From the NCBI GenBank assembly GCA_019747875.1, contig JAIEQI010000146.1, forward strand, positions 1-36,336: 36,336 bases of DNA. The letters are read 5' to 3'. Every line of letters begins with the position of its first letter. Within the stretch, counting starts at the first letter, position 1. A program made the position numbers and the translations under genes. Source of the stretch: Candidatus Obscuribacterales bacterium (GTDB taxonomy: Bacteria > Cyanobacteriota > Vampirovibrionia > Obscuribacterales > Obscuribacteraceae). Below, one piece after another: positions 17,356 to 26,544 of this stretch. Below the pieces are notes generated by a model that saw nothing but the letters and a program-made list of their open reading frames with translations, was not told the origin of the DNA and made no database searches.

Positions 17356-18867
17356 TCATTTTCCTATGCAGAAGGTTGCGAAAACCTCCGTTATTATCTC
17401 CTCGCTGACGGCCTCTCCCGATATTTCTGAGAGCGAGTCGATAGCAATCTTAAGATCTCCGGCGATGCAGTCTTGCGGCATCTGTAGATGAACGGTTTCG
17501 AGTGCAATCTCAAGGCAGCTCGCGGACTTGTTGCAAAGCGCAGCCTGTCTCGTGTTCAAGGATGGACCATCACGCAGGTGGGCATCTTTATAGACCCACT
17601 CCTCTATCATTTTTGTAAGCTGCGATACATTTTCTCCAGTTTTTGCAGATATTGAGCAAATGCCGATCGCAGGGGTTGTCACGCGATTGGGGATCGTGGT
17701 ATGCGCCTTCATTTCCTTTGAATCAAATGTGCCTGTGCACGATGTGCCTGCATCTGTTTCATTTCTTCCTTCAATACACTCGTTACCAGTGGCAGGCGCC
17801 TGGGGCGGATCTTCGCTTGAGAGCAAGTCCACTTTGTTTATAACGATCGCATATGGCTTTCCATCTATATATGTATAGATCTGCTCTTCGGCCTGCCCCC
17901 ACTCTGCCGTGAGATCCACTAGCAGCAAGGCTAAATCGCAATCGGCGATAGCTTGCCTGCTCCTTTCAATTCCAATTTGTTCTACTCTATCTTCTGTCTG
18001 TCTTATGCCTGCGGTATCCACCAGTGTGACTGGAATCCCGTTCAGATCAAGGATTTCTTCAATTGAATCTCTTGTGGTTCCCGGGATGTCGGTAACAATT
18101 GCTCGTTCAAATTTAAGCAGTTGATTCAATAAGCTGGACTTTCCCGCATTGGGACGCCCGATAATAGCCAGTTTCAGACCCTCGCGCAAAAACTTACCTG
18201 CGCGGGCCGTACTTGCTAAATCGCGGAGAGATGAAAGAGATCTCTTGACGACATCCTCGATCTCCGGTTCTGGAGCGTCTCCGATCTCCTCTGGAAAATC
18301 CAATCCGGCGACGATTCGGGTTAGCAAACTCATCAATTGGGCACGAGTTTCCTTAATCGGCTTGCCCAGCCGCCCCGTCAGCACCGATACGGCCGCACGC
18401 CCCTGCTTGGAGGTTTTAGCCTGAATGATATCGACAATGGACTCTGCCTGAGTGAGGTCCATCTTTCCGTTCAGAAAGGCTCTTTCAGAAAACTCTCCCC
18501 GGCGCGCTAATCTTGCTCCAAGATTAATTAGCAGAGCCAAAATTTCGTGGCAGATGAGCAAACCGCCGTGACATGAGATTTCAACGAGATCTTCACCGGT
18601 GAAACTTGCCGGGTTTTTGTAAAACACAAACACAATTTCGTCGATGATGTCTTTTGTGGATGGATCGTATATATACCCATGCTTCGCGAAGTGGCTTTTG
18701 AAAAGCGGAACTTCAGTGATTAATTTTTCCGGCTCGATTAAATTCGTCGGCGAAAAAATTTTCTGCAAAATTTTTTCTGCCTCTGGTCCAGACATTCTGA
18801 TCACCGAAATCGCCCCTGGGCCGGGCGTTGTGGAGATCGCAGCAATCGTATCTTCGAAGTTCAGCAT
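17356..18867 (-). CDS. mnmE: tRNA modification GTPase MnmE
   Basis: With MnmG it adds the carboxymethylaminomethyl group to U34 of certain tRNAs. The N-terminal folate-binding domain starts DTIAAISTTPGPGAISVIRMSG-like (written here in part) and includes FTGEDLVEISCHGG. The G domain has GRPNAGKS (about 237-244), DTAG (about 284), NKVD (about 344) and SAKTG (about 407). The C-terminus is FCIGK, with the conserved Cys. The protein is about 503 residues against the usual 450-460: some 35 extra low-complexity residues sit between NKVD and SAKTG. ATG at 18867 fits the family best; in-frame ATGs at 18882 and 18888 are possible and none has a strong ribosome-binding site. Confidence 0.96.
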   Translation of the reverse strand: MLNFEDTIAAISTTPGPGAISVIRMSGPEAEKILQKIFSPTNLIEPEKLITEVPLFKSHFAKHGYIYDPSTKDIIDEIVFVFYKNPASFTGEDLVEISCHGGLLICHEILALLINLGARLARRGEFSERAFLNGKMDLTQAESIVDIIQAKTSKQGRAAVSVLTGRLGKPIKETRAQLMSLLTRIVAGLDFPEEIGDAPEPEIEDVVKRSLSSLRDLASTARAGKFLREGLKLAIIGRPNAGKSSLLNQLLKFERAIVTDIPGTTRDSIEEILDLNGIPVTLVDTAGIRQTEDRVEQIGIERSRQAIADCDLALLLVDLTAEWGQAEEQIYTYIDGKPYAIVINKVDLLSSEDPPQAPATGNECIEGRNETDAGTSCTGTFDSKEMKAHTTIPNRVTTPAIGICSISAKTGENVSQLTKMIEEWVYKDAHLRDGPSLNTRQAALCNKSASCLEIALETVHLQMPQDCIAGDLKIAIDSLSEISGEAVSEEIITEVFATFCIGK

Positions 18868-18911
18868 AGTTATTTCTTGCATGATCATACTAAATTGAGC
18901 TGTGATCCTAC

Positions 18912-18940
18912 TTGAACAGTCTTGCTAGCGGTGTTAGTAT
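18912..18940 (+). promoter_or_regulatory. Sigma70-type promoter for the HU gene
   Basis: TTGAAC (18912-18917) and TAGTAT (18935-18940) are separated by exactly 17 bp. They lie about 55 bases before the HU start codon and point the right way. Both boxes are near consensus. Confidence 0.6.
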
Positions 18941-18994
18941 TCCCACGTTTCTTAGTGAAACTATTTTATTGGTGAAAGGTGAGGGGGTACCTCA

Positions 18995-19405
18995 ATGAAC
19001 AGAGCAGAGTTAATCAATGCTGTAGCAGAGATAACCGGACAGACAAAGCAACAAACCGGTAATGCGGTCAATGCTATTTTGCACACAATCACTGGTGCAC
19101 TATCCAAAGGCGAGCGCGTAATGCTCGTCGGATTCGGCACTTTTGAGCGCAGAAATCGCAAAGCCCGTTCCGGAGTCAATCCGCAAAATCCACGTCAAAA
19201 GCTAACCATTGCCGCAGCAAAGGTTCCTGCTTTCCGCGCTGGACAAGAGCTGAAAGACATTGTTGATGGACGCGCGAAGCTTCCGGCACCGCCGAAGTCT
19301 GAATCATCGTCTAAGCCAGCCAAAAAGGCTGCTGCTAAGCCGGCGAAGAAGGCTGCTAAGCCTGCCAAGAAGCCAGCCAAAAAGGCTGCTAAAAAGCGCA
19401 GATAA
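18995..19405 (+). CDS. HU-family DNA-binding protein with lysine-rich tail
   Basis: A nucleoid protein that bends and compacts DNA. Residues 1-91 form a standard HU/IHF fold: N-terminal dimer helices (NRAELINAVAEITGQTK), the GFGTFERRNRKARSG signature (about 47-61) and the NPRQKLTI arm. About 45 further residues are a Lys/Ala/Pro tail built from PAKKAA-like units ending KKRR, similar to eukaryotic histone H1 and to the extended HU proteins of some bacteria. The tail should add non-specific DNA or RNA binding. A strong Shine-Dalgarno (GAGGGGG) precedes ATG. Own promoter and terminator make it a single-gene unit, divergent from mnmE. Confidence 0.95.
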   Translation: MNRAELINAVAEITGQTKQQTGNAVNAILHTITGALSKGERVMLVGFGTFERRNRKARSGVNPQNPRQKLTIAAAKVPAFRAGQELKDIVDGRAKLPAPPKSESSSKPAKKAAAKPAKKAAKPAKKPAKKAAKKRR

Positions 19406-19413
19406 GCGGCGAC

Positions 19414-19440
19414 CTTAAATAACGCATTCGCGTATTTAAG
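19414..19440 (+). other. Hairpin after the HU gene
   Basis: CTTAAATA and TATTTAAG pair, and inside them CGC/GCG pairs with one bulged A, leaving an ATTC loop. It starts nine bases after the HU stop. No T run follows, so it may protect the mRNA 3' end while the next hairpin terminates transcription. Confidence 0.6.
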
Positions 19441-19454
19441 CAGCAACAGTATAT

Positions 19455-19490
19455 ACGGGCAAGGGTAACAGCTTGCCCGTTCTGCTTTTT
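19455..19490 (+). terminator. Rho-independent terminator of the HU gene
   Basis: ACGGGCAAG (19455-19463) pairs with CTTGCCCGT (19472-19480) over 9 bp, followed by TCTGCTTTTT. It has a classic shape, 50 bases after the HU stop. Confidence 0.85.
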
Positions 19491-19646
19491 GGTATCCACC
19501 AAAACGGCGCTCTTCTCATATGAGCTGGCTCGGAGTGCCGACCTCTTGTGAGCGGGAGCTGGCTGGGACCGCCGTCCCATAGAATTGATCCTTTGTTTTT
19601 GGAGTCTGCTTCGAACACAGCGTCTTGCCGGCGTCGCTCGAGCTGT

Positions 19647-21098
19647 CTATCCTAGAATGAATGTCTTGCAATAACGTTTAGCTTGCTGAAGAGCGTTTTC
19701 AGCCCATGCGCGTTTGCCGATTTGTGGAACTTGCTGAAGAAACGCGGCTCCATCGGTTGAAAGCATGGAACTTGCTGGAATCGACTCTGAGCCTACCGGG
19801 ATTAATTTGAGAAGCTCAGTCGCCAACTTTGCTCGGCGCTGAGAGGCCGCTACATCTTTTGCACTTAAAACCCGCCCCAGCCCGAAACCTCGACCAGGCG
19901 CCCAAATAAAGTCACGACGGTTTCGCTCAGGCAGCTGAAGAAACAAGTTTTGGGCAAGCTTGGCTGGACACAGGATTGTGCTTTTGCCGGCAGCCAGCTC
20001 ATCTGGCGATGACGAAGCTGCCGGTCGCAGCTCGAATCTTGGTGTTTCCACCTGTGATTTCCTTTCACTGAATTCGCATTCCCGCTCATTCCATTCCAGC
20101 GCACTGCCTTTTGCAATCGCATATATGAGAGAGCTGCCACGTTCATTCTTTTCTTCAACTATCTGATATGGCTTAGGGAAATAAACTTGAAGCAGCCATT
20201 CCTCGAATTCTTCTTGGCTACGTGCGATGTATTGCGGTACTCGCAGCTCAGATTCAGCTTGTTTGAGTGCGCGCTCCATGAAACTCATGGATAAGAGCAG
20301 TCCCTTAATCTCCTTGCCGTTGCGACCGATATCATATGCCGGGTTAACTACCACACCAGCATAGCTGCCATCAGCTAAGAGCTTCGTGAATAGCTCTCTG
20401 CCCGTCATCTCTACAACATTGCATTCGTCGCTGAAATATTGTTTGTCCTCGGCTGTACAAACCGAGGCCAGTTCATTGTGTCGCCAAAAATGTCCTTGAT
20501 AGATTGCTACTCGAAACTTGTAATTGAGAATGGGCGCAGTTTTTAGCGCCCCATTCGCTATGAGGGCATCTTCTACCTCGACGGCCTCCGCCAGAGCCTT
20601 CAAAGCATCGAAGTGCTCTGAATCTAGTTCGCGCAACGGCTCCTCCAAGTCGCGTTCCACTAGAATGCCGCTGATTCCTGAAGGTAGGCTCCGAGCTAAC
20701 TGACGCCCGTCCAGCTTGGCGAATTCAGATGCGTTCGCATTCTCTGGAATCTCTTGGTAGATTGGCAAGAGCTGTCCTCCCCTGCCCTGGCGATTTGTGC
20801 GCCTGCCGTCTTTCTTTGATATGGCGGCATACAGGCGGGCGAATTCTCCCTTTTTTACATTCAATATTTGGAATCTGCCGTCAGCTTTAATTGGAATAAA
20901 CCAATCATCTCTTTCAACGATGCAGCGCATCTCATAAGGTCCGGCATTATCTTCTACGTCACCTGAAAGAATTTGTGAAAGAAACTCTTTGTATTTGGCT
21001 TCTTGCATTTTTTTCTGTGCAAGGGCCGGACTCATCATTTCGGCGATCTCTTCGTCGCTGAAATGGTGATTTCCAATGCCGTATTTGTCTTCACTCAT
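19647..21098 (-). CDS. Hypothetical protein with possible SseB-like domains
   Basis: A 483-residue soluble protein. Two segments resemble the SseB N-terminal domain pattern (a value or limit on operands, then a 'dG..l...l..G..g.vvNP' strand-turn): about residues 55-165 (FIPIKADGRFQILNV, LDGRQLARSLPSGISGILV) and about 185-280 (ALKTAPILNYKFRVAIYQ, MTGRELFTKLLADGSYAGV then VVNPAYDIG). The NP motif in the second is the best sign. The last 160 residues look like a third, unassigned region ending in a helical Lys/Arg segment. No signal peptide or membrane segment is seen. The start ATG at 21098 lacks a clear ribosome-binding site. It lies 108 bases after the CPBP gene on the same strand and may be the tail of the rimP-truB operon. 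Confidence 0.7.
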   Translation of the reverse strand: MSEDKYGIGNHHFSDEEIAEMMSPALAQKKMQEAKYKEFLSQILSGDVEDNAGPYEMRCIVERDDWFIPIKADGRFQILNVKKGEFARLYAAISKKDGRRTNRQGRGGQLLPIYQEIPENANASEFAKLDGRQLARSLPSGISGILVERDLEEPLRELDSEHFDALKALAEAVEVEDALIANGALKTAPILNYKFRVAIYQGHFWRHNELASVCTAEDKQYFSDECNVVEMTGRELFTKLLADGSYAGVVVNPAYDIGRNGKEIKGLLLSMSFMERALKQAESELRVPQYIARSQEEFEEWLLQVYFPKPYQIVEEKNERGSSLIYAIAKGSALEWNERECEFSERKSQVETPRFELRPAASSSPDELAAGKSTILCPAKLAQNLFLQLPERNRRDFIWAPGRGFGLGRVLSAKDVAASQRRAKLATELLKLIPVGSESIPASSMLSTDGAAFLQQVPQIGKRAWAENALQQAKRYCKTFILG

Positions 21099-21206
21099 GA
21101 TCAGTTTTTTCGTTTCAGAGCTGTCCTGTCCTCAAACCTTTTAAGAGTGAAGTTGTTCATCTCGCGACAGGATTCCTTGAGGCTCTCCATATGTGGCGGA
21201 ACCGAT

Positions 21207-21848
21207 TCACGCATCGTGCTTATTGTCATCGCTCTTGGAGTTTGATTCCTCCGATCTTGGTGTTGCTTCGATGTCTGATTTGCTGGTTGGCTTGATTAGA
21301 TAACGTAGAAGGAGCATAGAGATTGCATTGTGTAGCGAATGAGCTGTGATGCACGACCAGAGATTGCCGGTGGATTGATAGAGATAGCCCAGAACAAGAC
21401 CAGCAACCGTCGCCAGCAATACGTAACCCTTTTGCCGAAAAGTCGGATCGTGGAAGATGCCGAACAAAATACTGGCGCCGGCTATTCCCAACTGCGCCTG
21501 TATGATTCCGCGGAAGAGTACTTCCTCGCAGAATCCGGAAATCATTGAGAGAACCAACATGTCGAAAACGTTCAATTTCGCCATCATAGGAACGAGAAAT
21601 TCTTCGCTCATTTTGCGAAGGTCGGCAAACATGGGGATTCTCTTGCCAACTGTAAGGCAAAGAAAGGACAATGCTACGGTGCCACAACCTGTAAGAACGC
21701 CTAACAGGATCGGCTGAACTTTGTATGCAAAAGTAGGCAGCAGTTCGATGTGCGCGAAGTGAATCCAGACTGCGGCAACCAAAAGCAGTGCCGCTTCAAG
21801 CACTATTGTCACGACTAAAAGTGCGTTTCTACTAAGTGGCGCGTCCAT
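21207..21848 (-). CDS. CPBP-family intramembrane metalloprotease
   Basis: Integral membrane protein of the CAAX-protease/bacteriocin-processing (Abi) family, 213 residues. Conserved motifs are EEVLFR (108-113, the EExxxR motif), FGIFH (129-133) and HSLHN (170-174), which supply the metal-binding and catalytic residues. At least four hydrophobic segments are visible (about 8-30, 45-68, 95-110, 143-180). Substrate unknown. Its ATG lies inside the last codons of truB (17-base overlap), so the two are translationally coupled. This is not the usual downstream partner of truB (commonly ribF or rpsO). Confidence 0.9.
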   Translation of the reverse strand: MDAPLSRNALLVVTIVLEAALLLVAAVWIHFAHIELLPTFAYKVQPILLGVLTGCGTVALSFLCLTVGKRIPMFADLRKMSEEFLVPMMAKLNVFDMLVLSMISGFCEEVLFRGIIQAQLGIAGASILFGIFHDPTFRQKGYVLLATVAGLVLGYLYQSTGNLWSCITAHSLHNAISMLLLRYLIKPTSKSDIEATPRSEESNSKSDDNKHDA

Positions 21849-22923
21849 TAGCTATCACAACTTCTGGTTTCAGTATCTGTACAGTATGAATTGAAGAGCC
21901 TTCTCGAGCAAGGCTAATTCCTTCGGAAAGTTCCGCCGATTGAACACTACATACAGCAACGAGCTTCTGCGCGCATATCGCCATGATATATCGCAGCTCT
22001 TCTTGCTTCTTGCTTGAATGTTCCTTGGAGCTTTCATGCTTAAGTCCGTCAATTTTTACTCTCTGTCCGAAACGAAGCTTCTGTGATTGCTCTTCTGAAA
22101 TGTCAACCTGATCGAGTGCGAGCGCTTGCTCCGGGGAGCTGATCAACTGCCAGAGAAGTCCACTTTTAACGGCATCTTCTAGTTGTGGAAAAGTTATGGC
22201 TTCATTTAGCGAGAAGTCCCCCACACGTGTGCGCTCGAGTGCTGAAAGGCATGCCGGAGAGCCTAATAATTGACCGAGATCGCGCGCAATTGACCGAATG
22301 TAGGTGCCGCTACCGCAATGTATTTTCAGTCGGTAGCGCTTGCACTTTTTGATGTCTGTTGTTGTTACTGGATTTGTAATTTCGGATGCATTTCGCAAGT
22401 TCGGGCGAGGAATCGGAAGCTCTTCTTTTAGTGCCAATTTTTCGATTGCGAAAACCTCAACTGTTCGTTTCGGTATCTCTGGAGGAATTTCGCCGTTTCT
22501 TGCCATTTCGTATAAACGGCGTCCGCCTACGTGCACCGCCGAATATAAGGGCGGATATTGTTCTATCGTTCCAACGAAATGATGAAGCACATTGTCAATT
22601 TGTTCATCGGAAGGATGTGAATCTTGGCTGTCTAAAATTTCACCCTCGATATCATCTGTGGTGGTAGATCTACCAAAGAGAATTTCGGCGTCATAAACTT
22701 TGTCGTCTGCCAAAAAGCGAATAAGACGTGTCGCCTGCCCGATGGCGACAGGCAACACGCCAGTCGCCATCGGGTCCAGCGTGCCACTATGTCCAACTTG
22801 TTTTATGCCGATAATACGCCGCACTTTGGCAACAACATCGTGTGCTGTCATTCCTGCTTCTTTGCGAATATTCAGAAAGCCGAAAAGTGTGGAAGTTTCT
22901 TTTTGTGCGTTAGATTTCGCCAC
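21832..22923 (-). CDS. truB: tRNA pseudouridine-55 synthase
   Basis: Makes pseudouridine at position 55 in the T loop of tRNAs. The catalytic aspartate is in GTLDPMATGVLP, preceded by the KVRRIIGIKQVGHSG segment; the second family motif is CGSGTYIRSIARDLG. The C-terminal 110 residues form a PUA-like region. The frame is open upstream to 23004, but GTG at 22923, overlapping the last codons of rbfA by 14 bases, gives the family-type N-terminus (AKSNAQKETSTLFGFLNIRK) and about 363 residues. That is longer than E. coli TruB (314) because of a few inserts around residues 200 and 300. Confidence 0.96.
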   Translation of the reverse strand: MAKSNAQKETSTLFGFLNIRKEAGMTAHDVVAKVRRIIGIKQVGHSGTLDPMATGVLPVAIGQATRLIRFLADDKVYDAEILFGRSTTTDDIEGEILDSQDSHPSDEQIDNVLHHFVGTIEQYPPLYSAVHVGGRRLYEMARNGEIPPEIPKRTVEVFAIEKLALKEELPIPRPNLRNASEITNPVTTTDIKKCKRYRLKIHCGSGTYIRSIARDLGQLLGSPACLSALERTRVGDFSLNEAITFPQLEDAVKSGLLWQLISSPEQALALDQVDISEEQSQKLRFGQRVKIDGLKHESSKEHSSKKQEELRYIMAICAQKLVAVCSVQSAELSEGISLAREGSSIHTVQILKPEVVIANGRAT

Positions 22924-23263
22924 GGGAGATCTTATTGAGCAGCGCAGAAACATGAGCGCCTCGTTCAAGAGAATTGTCCAACTTGAACATGACTTCCGGA
23001 GCAAAGCGCAGCTGTAATCTGCGGCAGAGCTCTCCGCGTATTTCGCCGGCGTGATCGTTCAGCGCTTCCATCGTGTGCTGCTGCTGCTCTTCTTCGCCAA
23101 AAACAGAAATGAAGATCTTTGCACGACGGCAGTCGGCGGAACATTCGACATCGGTGATTGAAACGATGCCGCTTATACGCTCATCTTTAATGCCGCGCAA
23201 AATCATTTCTGCAAGCTCTCGCTTGATTGATTGAGCCACCCTCAAATGACGGGGAGTAGACAT
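22910..23263 (-). CDS. rbfA: 30S ribosome-binding factor A
   Basis: A KH-fold protein that binds the 30S subunit during late assembly and cold adaptation. It has 117 residues, the normal size, with the family pattern RVAQSIKRELAEMILRGIKDE at the start and FAPEVMFKLDNSLERGAHVS near the end. ATG at 23263 has a very strong ribosome-binding site (GGAGGAGGT, seven bases before); the TTG at 23281 is part of that site. It lies 37 bases after infB and overlaps truB. Confidence 0.96.
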   Translation of the reverse strand: MSTPRHLRVAQSIKRELAEMILRGIKDERISGIVSITDVECSADCRRAKIFISVFGEEEQQQHTMEALNDHAGEIRGELCRRLQLRFAPEVMFKLDNSLERGAHVSALLNKISRGEI

Positions 23264-23300
23264 GATGGATACCTCCTCCAATAAGAAGGTCTGGCGCCGA

Positions 23301-26060
23301 CTATCTTGTGATTTCGCGCTTCACTTCTTGGATGATGTGAACATTGATGATATCGCCTTCGATGATATCGTTGAATCTTTCGAGGCTCATGCCGCACTCG
23401 AAGCCTTGTGCGACTTCTCTGACGTCATCTTTGAAGCGACGCAGAGTATCGATTTTGCCTTCGAAGATTTGTTTGTCTTCACGGACAACTCTTGCTATGC
23501 CGTTTCTTGGAATTTTACCGCTAATTACATAGCAGCCGGCAATAACTTGATTCTTTCCGAGCTTGAAGACTTGTCGTACTTCGGCACTGCCAATCTGAAC
23601 TTCTTGCTTGATTGGTTGCAGCAAGCCCTGAATGGCGAGTTCTAAGTTATCGATGATTTCATATATGATGTTGTACGTGCGGATGTCGACACCGACACCT
23701 TCTGCGGCGCGGGTCGCATTCGTATCAGGTTGAACGTTGAAACCAATAACGATTGCATTAGATGATGTGGCCAGGTTCACATCGTTCTCAGATATGTCAC
23801 CGGTTGCAGCTCGCAGAACCCGAACGTTTACTTCCTTGGTCGAAAGTTTGCGAACTTGATCGGCGATAGCTTCTGCCGTACCGAGCACGTCTGCTTTAAC
23901 AATGATGTTCAAATCGTGGACTTCGCCTTGTTCGACCAGATCATGCAAGGATTCGAGTGTGACTCGATGTGTCTTGCGTTCAATTTCGACAAGTTTGCGC
24001 TCTTCCACCATTTGTTTGGCGATTTGCTGGTCGGTTACAACTTCGAACTTGTCGCCTGCAGATGGAACCTCAGGCAATCCAAGTACTTCCACTGGCATGG
24101 AAGGACCGGCAGCGCGAACTTGCTGCCCGCGATCGTCCAACAAAGCACGAACTCGACCAAATACGCTTCCTGCGACGATGATATCGCCCATGCGTAACGT
24201 TCCGTTTTGAACAAGCGCTGTTGCGACTGCGCCCTTTCCTCTATGTAACTCGGCTTCGACTATTACACCCGTTGCTGGGCGCTCCGGATTCGCTTTGAGG
24301 TCTTGCATGTCTGCGACAAGCAAGATCATCTCCAGCAATTCATCGAGTCCAGTTTTCTTCTTTGCGGAAACGTTGACGGTAACCGTATCGCCGCCGAATC
24401 TGTCCGGCAACAATCCATGTTCCATTAATTGGCTGAGAACGCGATCTGGATCGGCTCCAGCTTTGTCGACTTTATTTACAGCTACGATGATAGGTACGCC
24501 GGCCGCTTTTGCGTGGTCGATAGCTTCAATCGTCTGAGGCATAACGCCGTCATCGGCAGCTACTACTAGAATCGCGATATCAGTACAACGAGCACCACGG
24601 GCACGCATCGCAGTAAATGCTTCGTGACCAGGAGTATCGAGGAAGACCACTTGTCTGAGTTGACCATCTTCACCGCTAACTTCAACGTGATATGCACCGA
24701 TGTGCTGAGTGATACCACCGTGTTCGGCGTCGGTAAGTAAGAATTTCGTTTGCCTGATTGCATCCAGCAAGCTTGTCTTACCGTGGTCGACGTGACCCAT
24801 GATGGTGACAACGGGCGGTCTTCCGACAAGCGCGGCCTTCTCATCATCGGTGAGATTGTCGGCAGCTTTGCGCTCTTCCTCTTTCTTCTCTTCTTCTTTG
24901 AGAGCTTCTTCGAGTTTGATGTCTTCCAAGCTTTGCAGCTCGTAACCCATTTCTGCAGCTAATTCGCGTGCTAGTTCGAGCTCAACCATCTGGTTGATGG
25001 TGCGCATGAAACCTTTGACCATCAAACGCTTGATGATGTCTGTTTCCGTAACTTGCATTTTTTCAGCAAGTTCTTTTACAGTGATTGAAGAAGTGAGCGC
25101 AATTTCTTTCGGAACTTCCGGAGCAACTTCTTGAGGTTTGAGTTTTTCTTCTCTCTTCGGAGCATGGCGATCGGCTGTTCCGCCGCGGTGCTTCGGTGGT
25201 CTTGGTGGTGTGGCACGGAATGACGGCGCCGCAATTCTGATTGGAACTGATGGTGTCATCGGGCGGATCGCCTGTATTGTCTTTGACTGTTCGCTTGGAA
25301 CGTCTTCTTCGTCTTGTTTTTTATCACGTGCCTCTTCTTTTTCTTCGTCTCTTACTCTTTCAGTAGGTTCGGGAGTCTTAGTTCCTTTACCTTTCGCCTC
25401 TGCTGGCTTTTCTTTTTCACCGGACTTCTTGTCGGAGGCTTTGTCGGTTGTAGGCTCTGACTTTCCGGACGGTTCTGAAGACTCTTGCGTCGGCTCTGGC
25501 TCGATAGCGGCCGGAGCTGTTTTTCCACCCTTTTCTTTCCCTTCGGGCTCTACTATTTGTGGAGCTGGAGCAGCCTCCGGCACCTCGGGTGTTTGCTCAA
25601 GGGGCGGATTGACAACGGGTAGCGTTGCGGTTGCGGATGCTTGCTGCCCCTTGCCTGGTTGTTGAGCGGGAGCATTTTTGCCGAGCGGCTGATTTGTCGT
25701 TTCAGCTGCTGCTGCCGCTGGAGCTGGCTCTGCAACTGGTTCGACTGGGTTAATCGGTGTCGGGCGATATCTGTTGAGAACTCTGGGTTTCACAGGCGGT
25801 GGCGTAGGGGCTGCTGCTTTCGCCGCAGGCTTTGCAGCTCCGGGAGCACCTGGAGTCGTCGCTGTCGAAGTTTTTCCGGCAGCCTTCGGCGCGTCCTTTT
25901 TCTTTCCAAGATGCGCTATAAGCAAGCCGATGGCTTGCTTGTCTACTGTGCTGGAATGGCTCTTTATGTCATAACCGAGTTCGCGCAAAGCGTCGATTAT
26001 GACCTGATTTGACAGGTTCATTTGCCTCGCCAGCTCATAAATGCGCTTACGATCGTCCAT
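23301..26060 (-). CDS. infB: Translation initiation factor IF-2
   Basis: GTPase that places initiator tRNA on the 30S subunit and promotes subunit joining. 919 residues: IF2 N-terminal domain 1-55; a long Pro/Ala/Glu/Lys linker (about 55-320) rich in PAP, EKE and AAK; a second IF2_N domain (SITVKELAEKMQVTETDI, about 328); the G domain with GHVDHGKT (422-429), DTPGHE and NKVDK; then the domains II, III and IV with the C-terminal fMet-tRNA-binding part. ATG at 26060 has GAGGAG seven bases upstream. The ylxR stop lies within its first codons. Confidence 0.98.
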   Translation of the reverse strand: MDDRKRIYELARQMNLSNQVIIDALRELGYDIKSHSSTVDKQAIGLLIAHLGKKKDAPKAAGKTSTATTPGAPGAAKPAAKAAAPTPPPVKPRVLNRYRPTPINPVEPVAEPAPAAAAAETTNQPLGKNAPAQQPGKGQQASATATLPVVNPPLEQTPEVPEAAPAPQIVEPEGKEKGGKTAPAAIEPEPTQESSEPSGKSEPTTDKASDKKSGEKEKPAEAKGKGTKTPEPTERVRDEEKEEARDKKQDEEDVPSEQSKTIQAIRPMTPSVPIRIAAPSFRATPPRPPKHRGGTADRHAPKREEKLKPQEVAPEVPKEIALTSSITVKELAEKMQVTETDIIKRLMVKGFMRTINQMVELELARELAAEMGYELQSLEDIKLEEALKEEEKKEEERKAADNLTDDEKAALVGRPPVVTIMGHVDHGKTSLLDAIRQTKFLLTDAEHGGITQHIGAYHVEVSGEDGQLRQVVFLDTPGHEAFTAMRARGARCTDIAILVVAADDGVMPQTIEAIDHAKAAGVPIIVAVNKVDKAGADPDRVLSQLMEHGLLPDRFGGDTVTVNVSAKKKTGLDELLEMILLVADMQDLKANPERPATGVIVEAELHRGKGAVATALVQNGTLRMGDIIVAGSVFGRVRALLDDRGQQVRAAGPSMPVEVLGLPEVPSAGDKFEVVTDQQIAKQMVEERKLVEIERKTHRVTLESLHDLVEQGEVHDLNIIVKADVLGTAEAIADQVRKLSTKEVNVRVLRAATGDISENDVNLATSSNAIVIGFNVQPDTNATRAAEGVGVDIRTYNIIYEIIDNLELAIQGLLQPIKQEVQIGSAEVRQVFKLGKNQVIAGCYVISGKIPRNGIARVVREDKQIFEGKIDTLRRFKDDVREVAQGFECGMSLERFNDIIEGDIINVHIIQEVKREITR

Positions 26061-26544
26061 CAGCGCCCTCCTCTATGTGAGTATTTTGGCACGTTTCTAA
26101 AATTTCTGTACACTTTGATCGCATAGTGTGGATAAGTTGTGACTCAAGCGGCCAAGCGACCCTTCGCGGAGGCGGCGCATCTTTTGTGCGACGCCCTTCT
26201 AGCGCATTTCGCAGCCTGGTGCCCTTCAATGCTTGATCCAAACAAGTTTGACTTTTGCAAAGATATGCTGAGCGACCACATACTTTTCGGGCCCAATCCT
26301 CACGTGTCTCGGATCTGAACACTACTTCATTTGTGCTGTGATTTGCTGTCAACTTCAGCATTTCATTGCGGGGGCTCATTTTGCGGCACGCAACACAGAG
26401 GCGCAATCTGAACCGTGATTTATCTTTTACCGAACTTTGCAGAGTATTTACTCTCCATAAAAAGAGGACAGAAGCTAACGCCGGCCCAAACCGGCGTTTA
26501 CTCCCATTCGTCTGAACTTTAGCGTTTTCCGCCGGTCGTTTCAC
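26047..26544 (-). CDS. ylxR: YlxR-family RNA-binding protein
   Basis: Small protein encoded between nusA and infB in many bacteria; family members bind nucleic acid and their role is incompletely known. The family core is visible: RLRLCVACRK (C50, C53), then CGRSAYLC (89-96) and C101, the last Cys of the set, followed by the helix QALKGTRLRNAL. The chosen start is GTG at 26544, inside the final codons of nusA, giving about 45 residues before the core; most YlxR proteins have under ten. TTG at about 26406 would be the short alternative. Some 50 extra residues also follow the core. The 3' end overlaps infB by 14 bases. Confidence 0.85.
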   Translation of the reverse strand: MKRPAENAKVQTNGSKRRFGPALASVLFLWRVNTLQSSVKDKSRFRLRLCVACRKMSPRNEMLKLTANHSTNEVVFRSETREDWARKVCGRSAYLCKSQTCLDQALKGTRLRNALEGRRTKDAPPPRRVAWPLESQLIHTMRSKCTEILETCQNTHIEEGADGRS

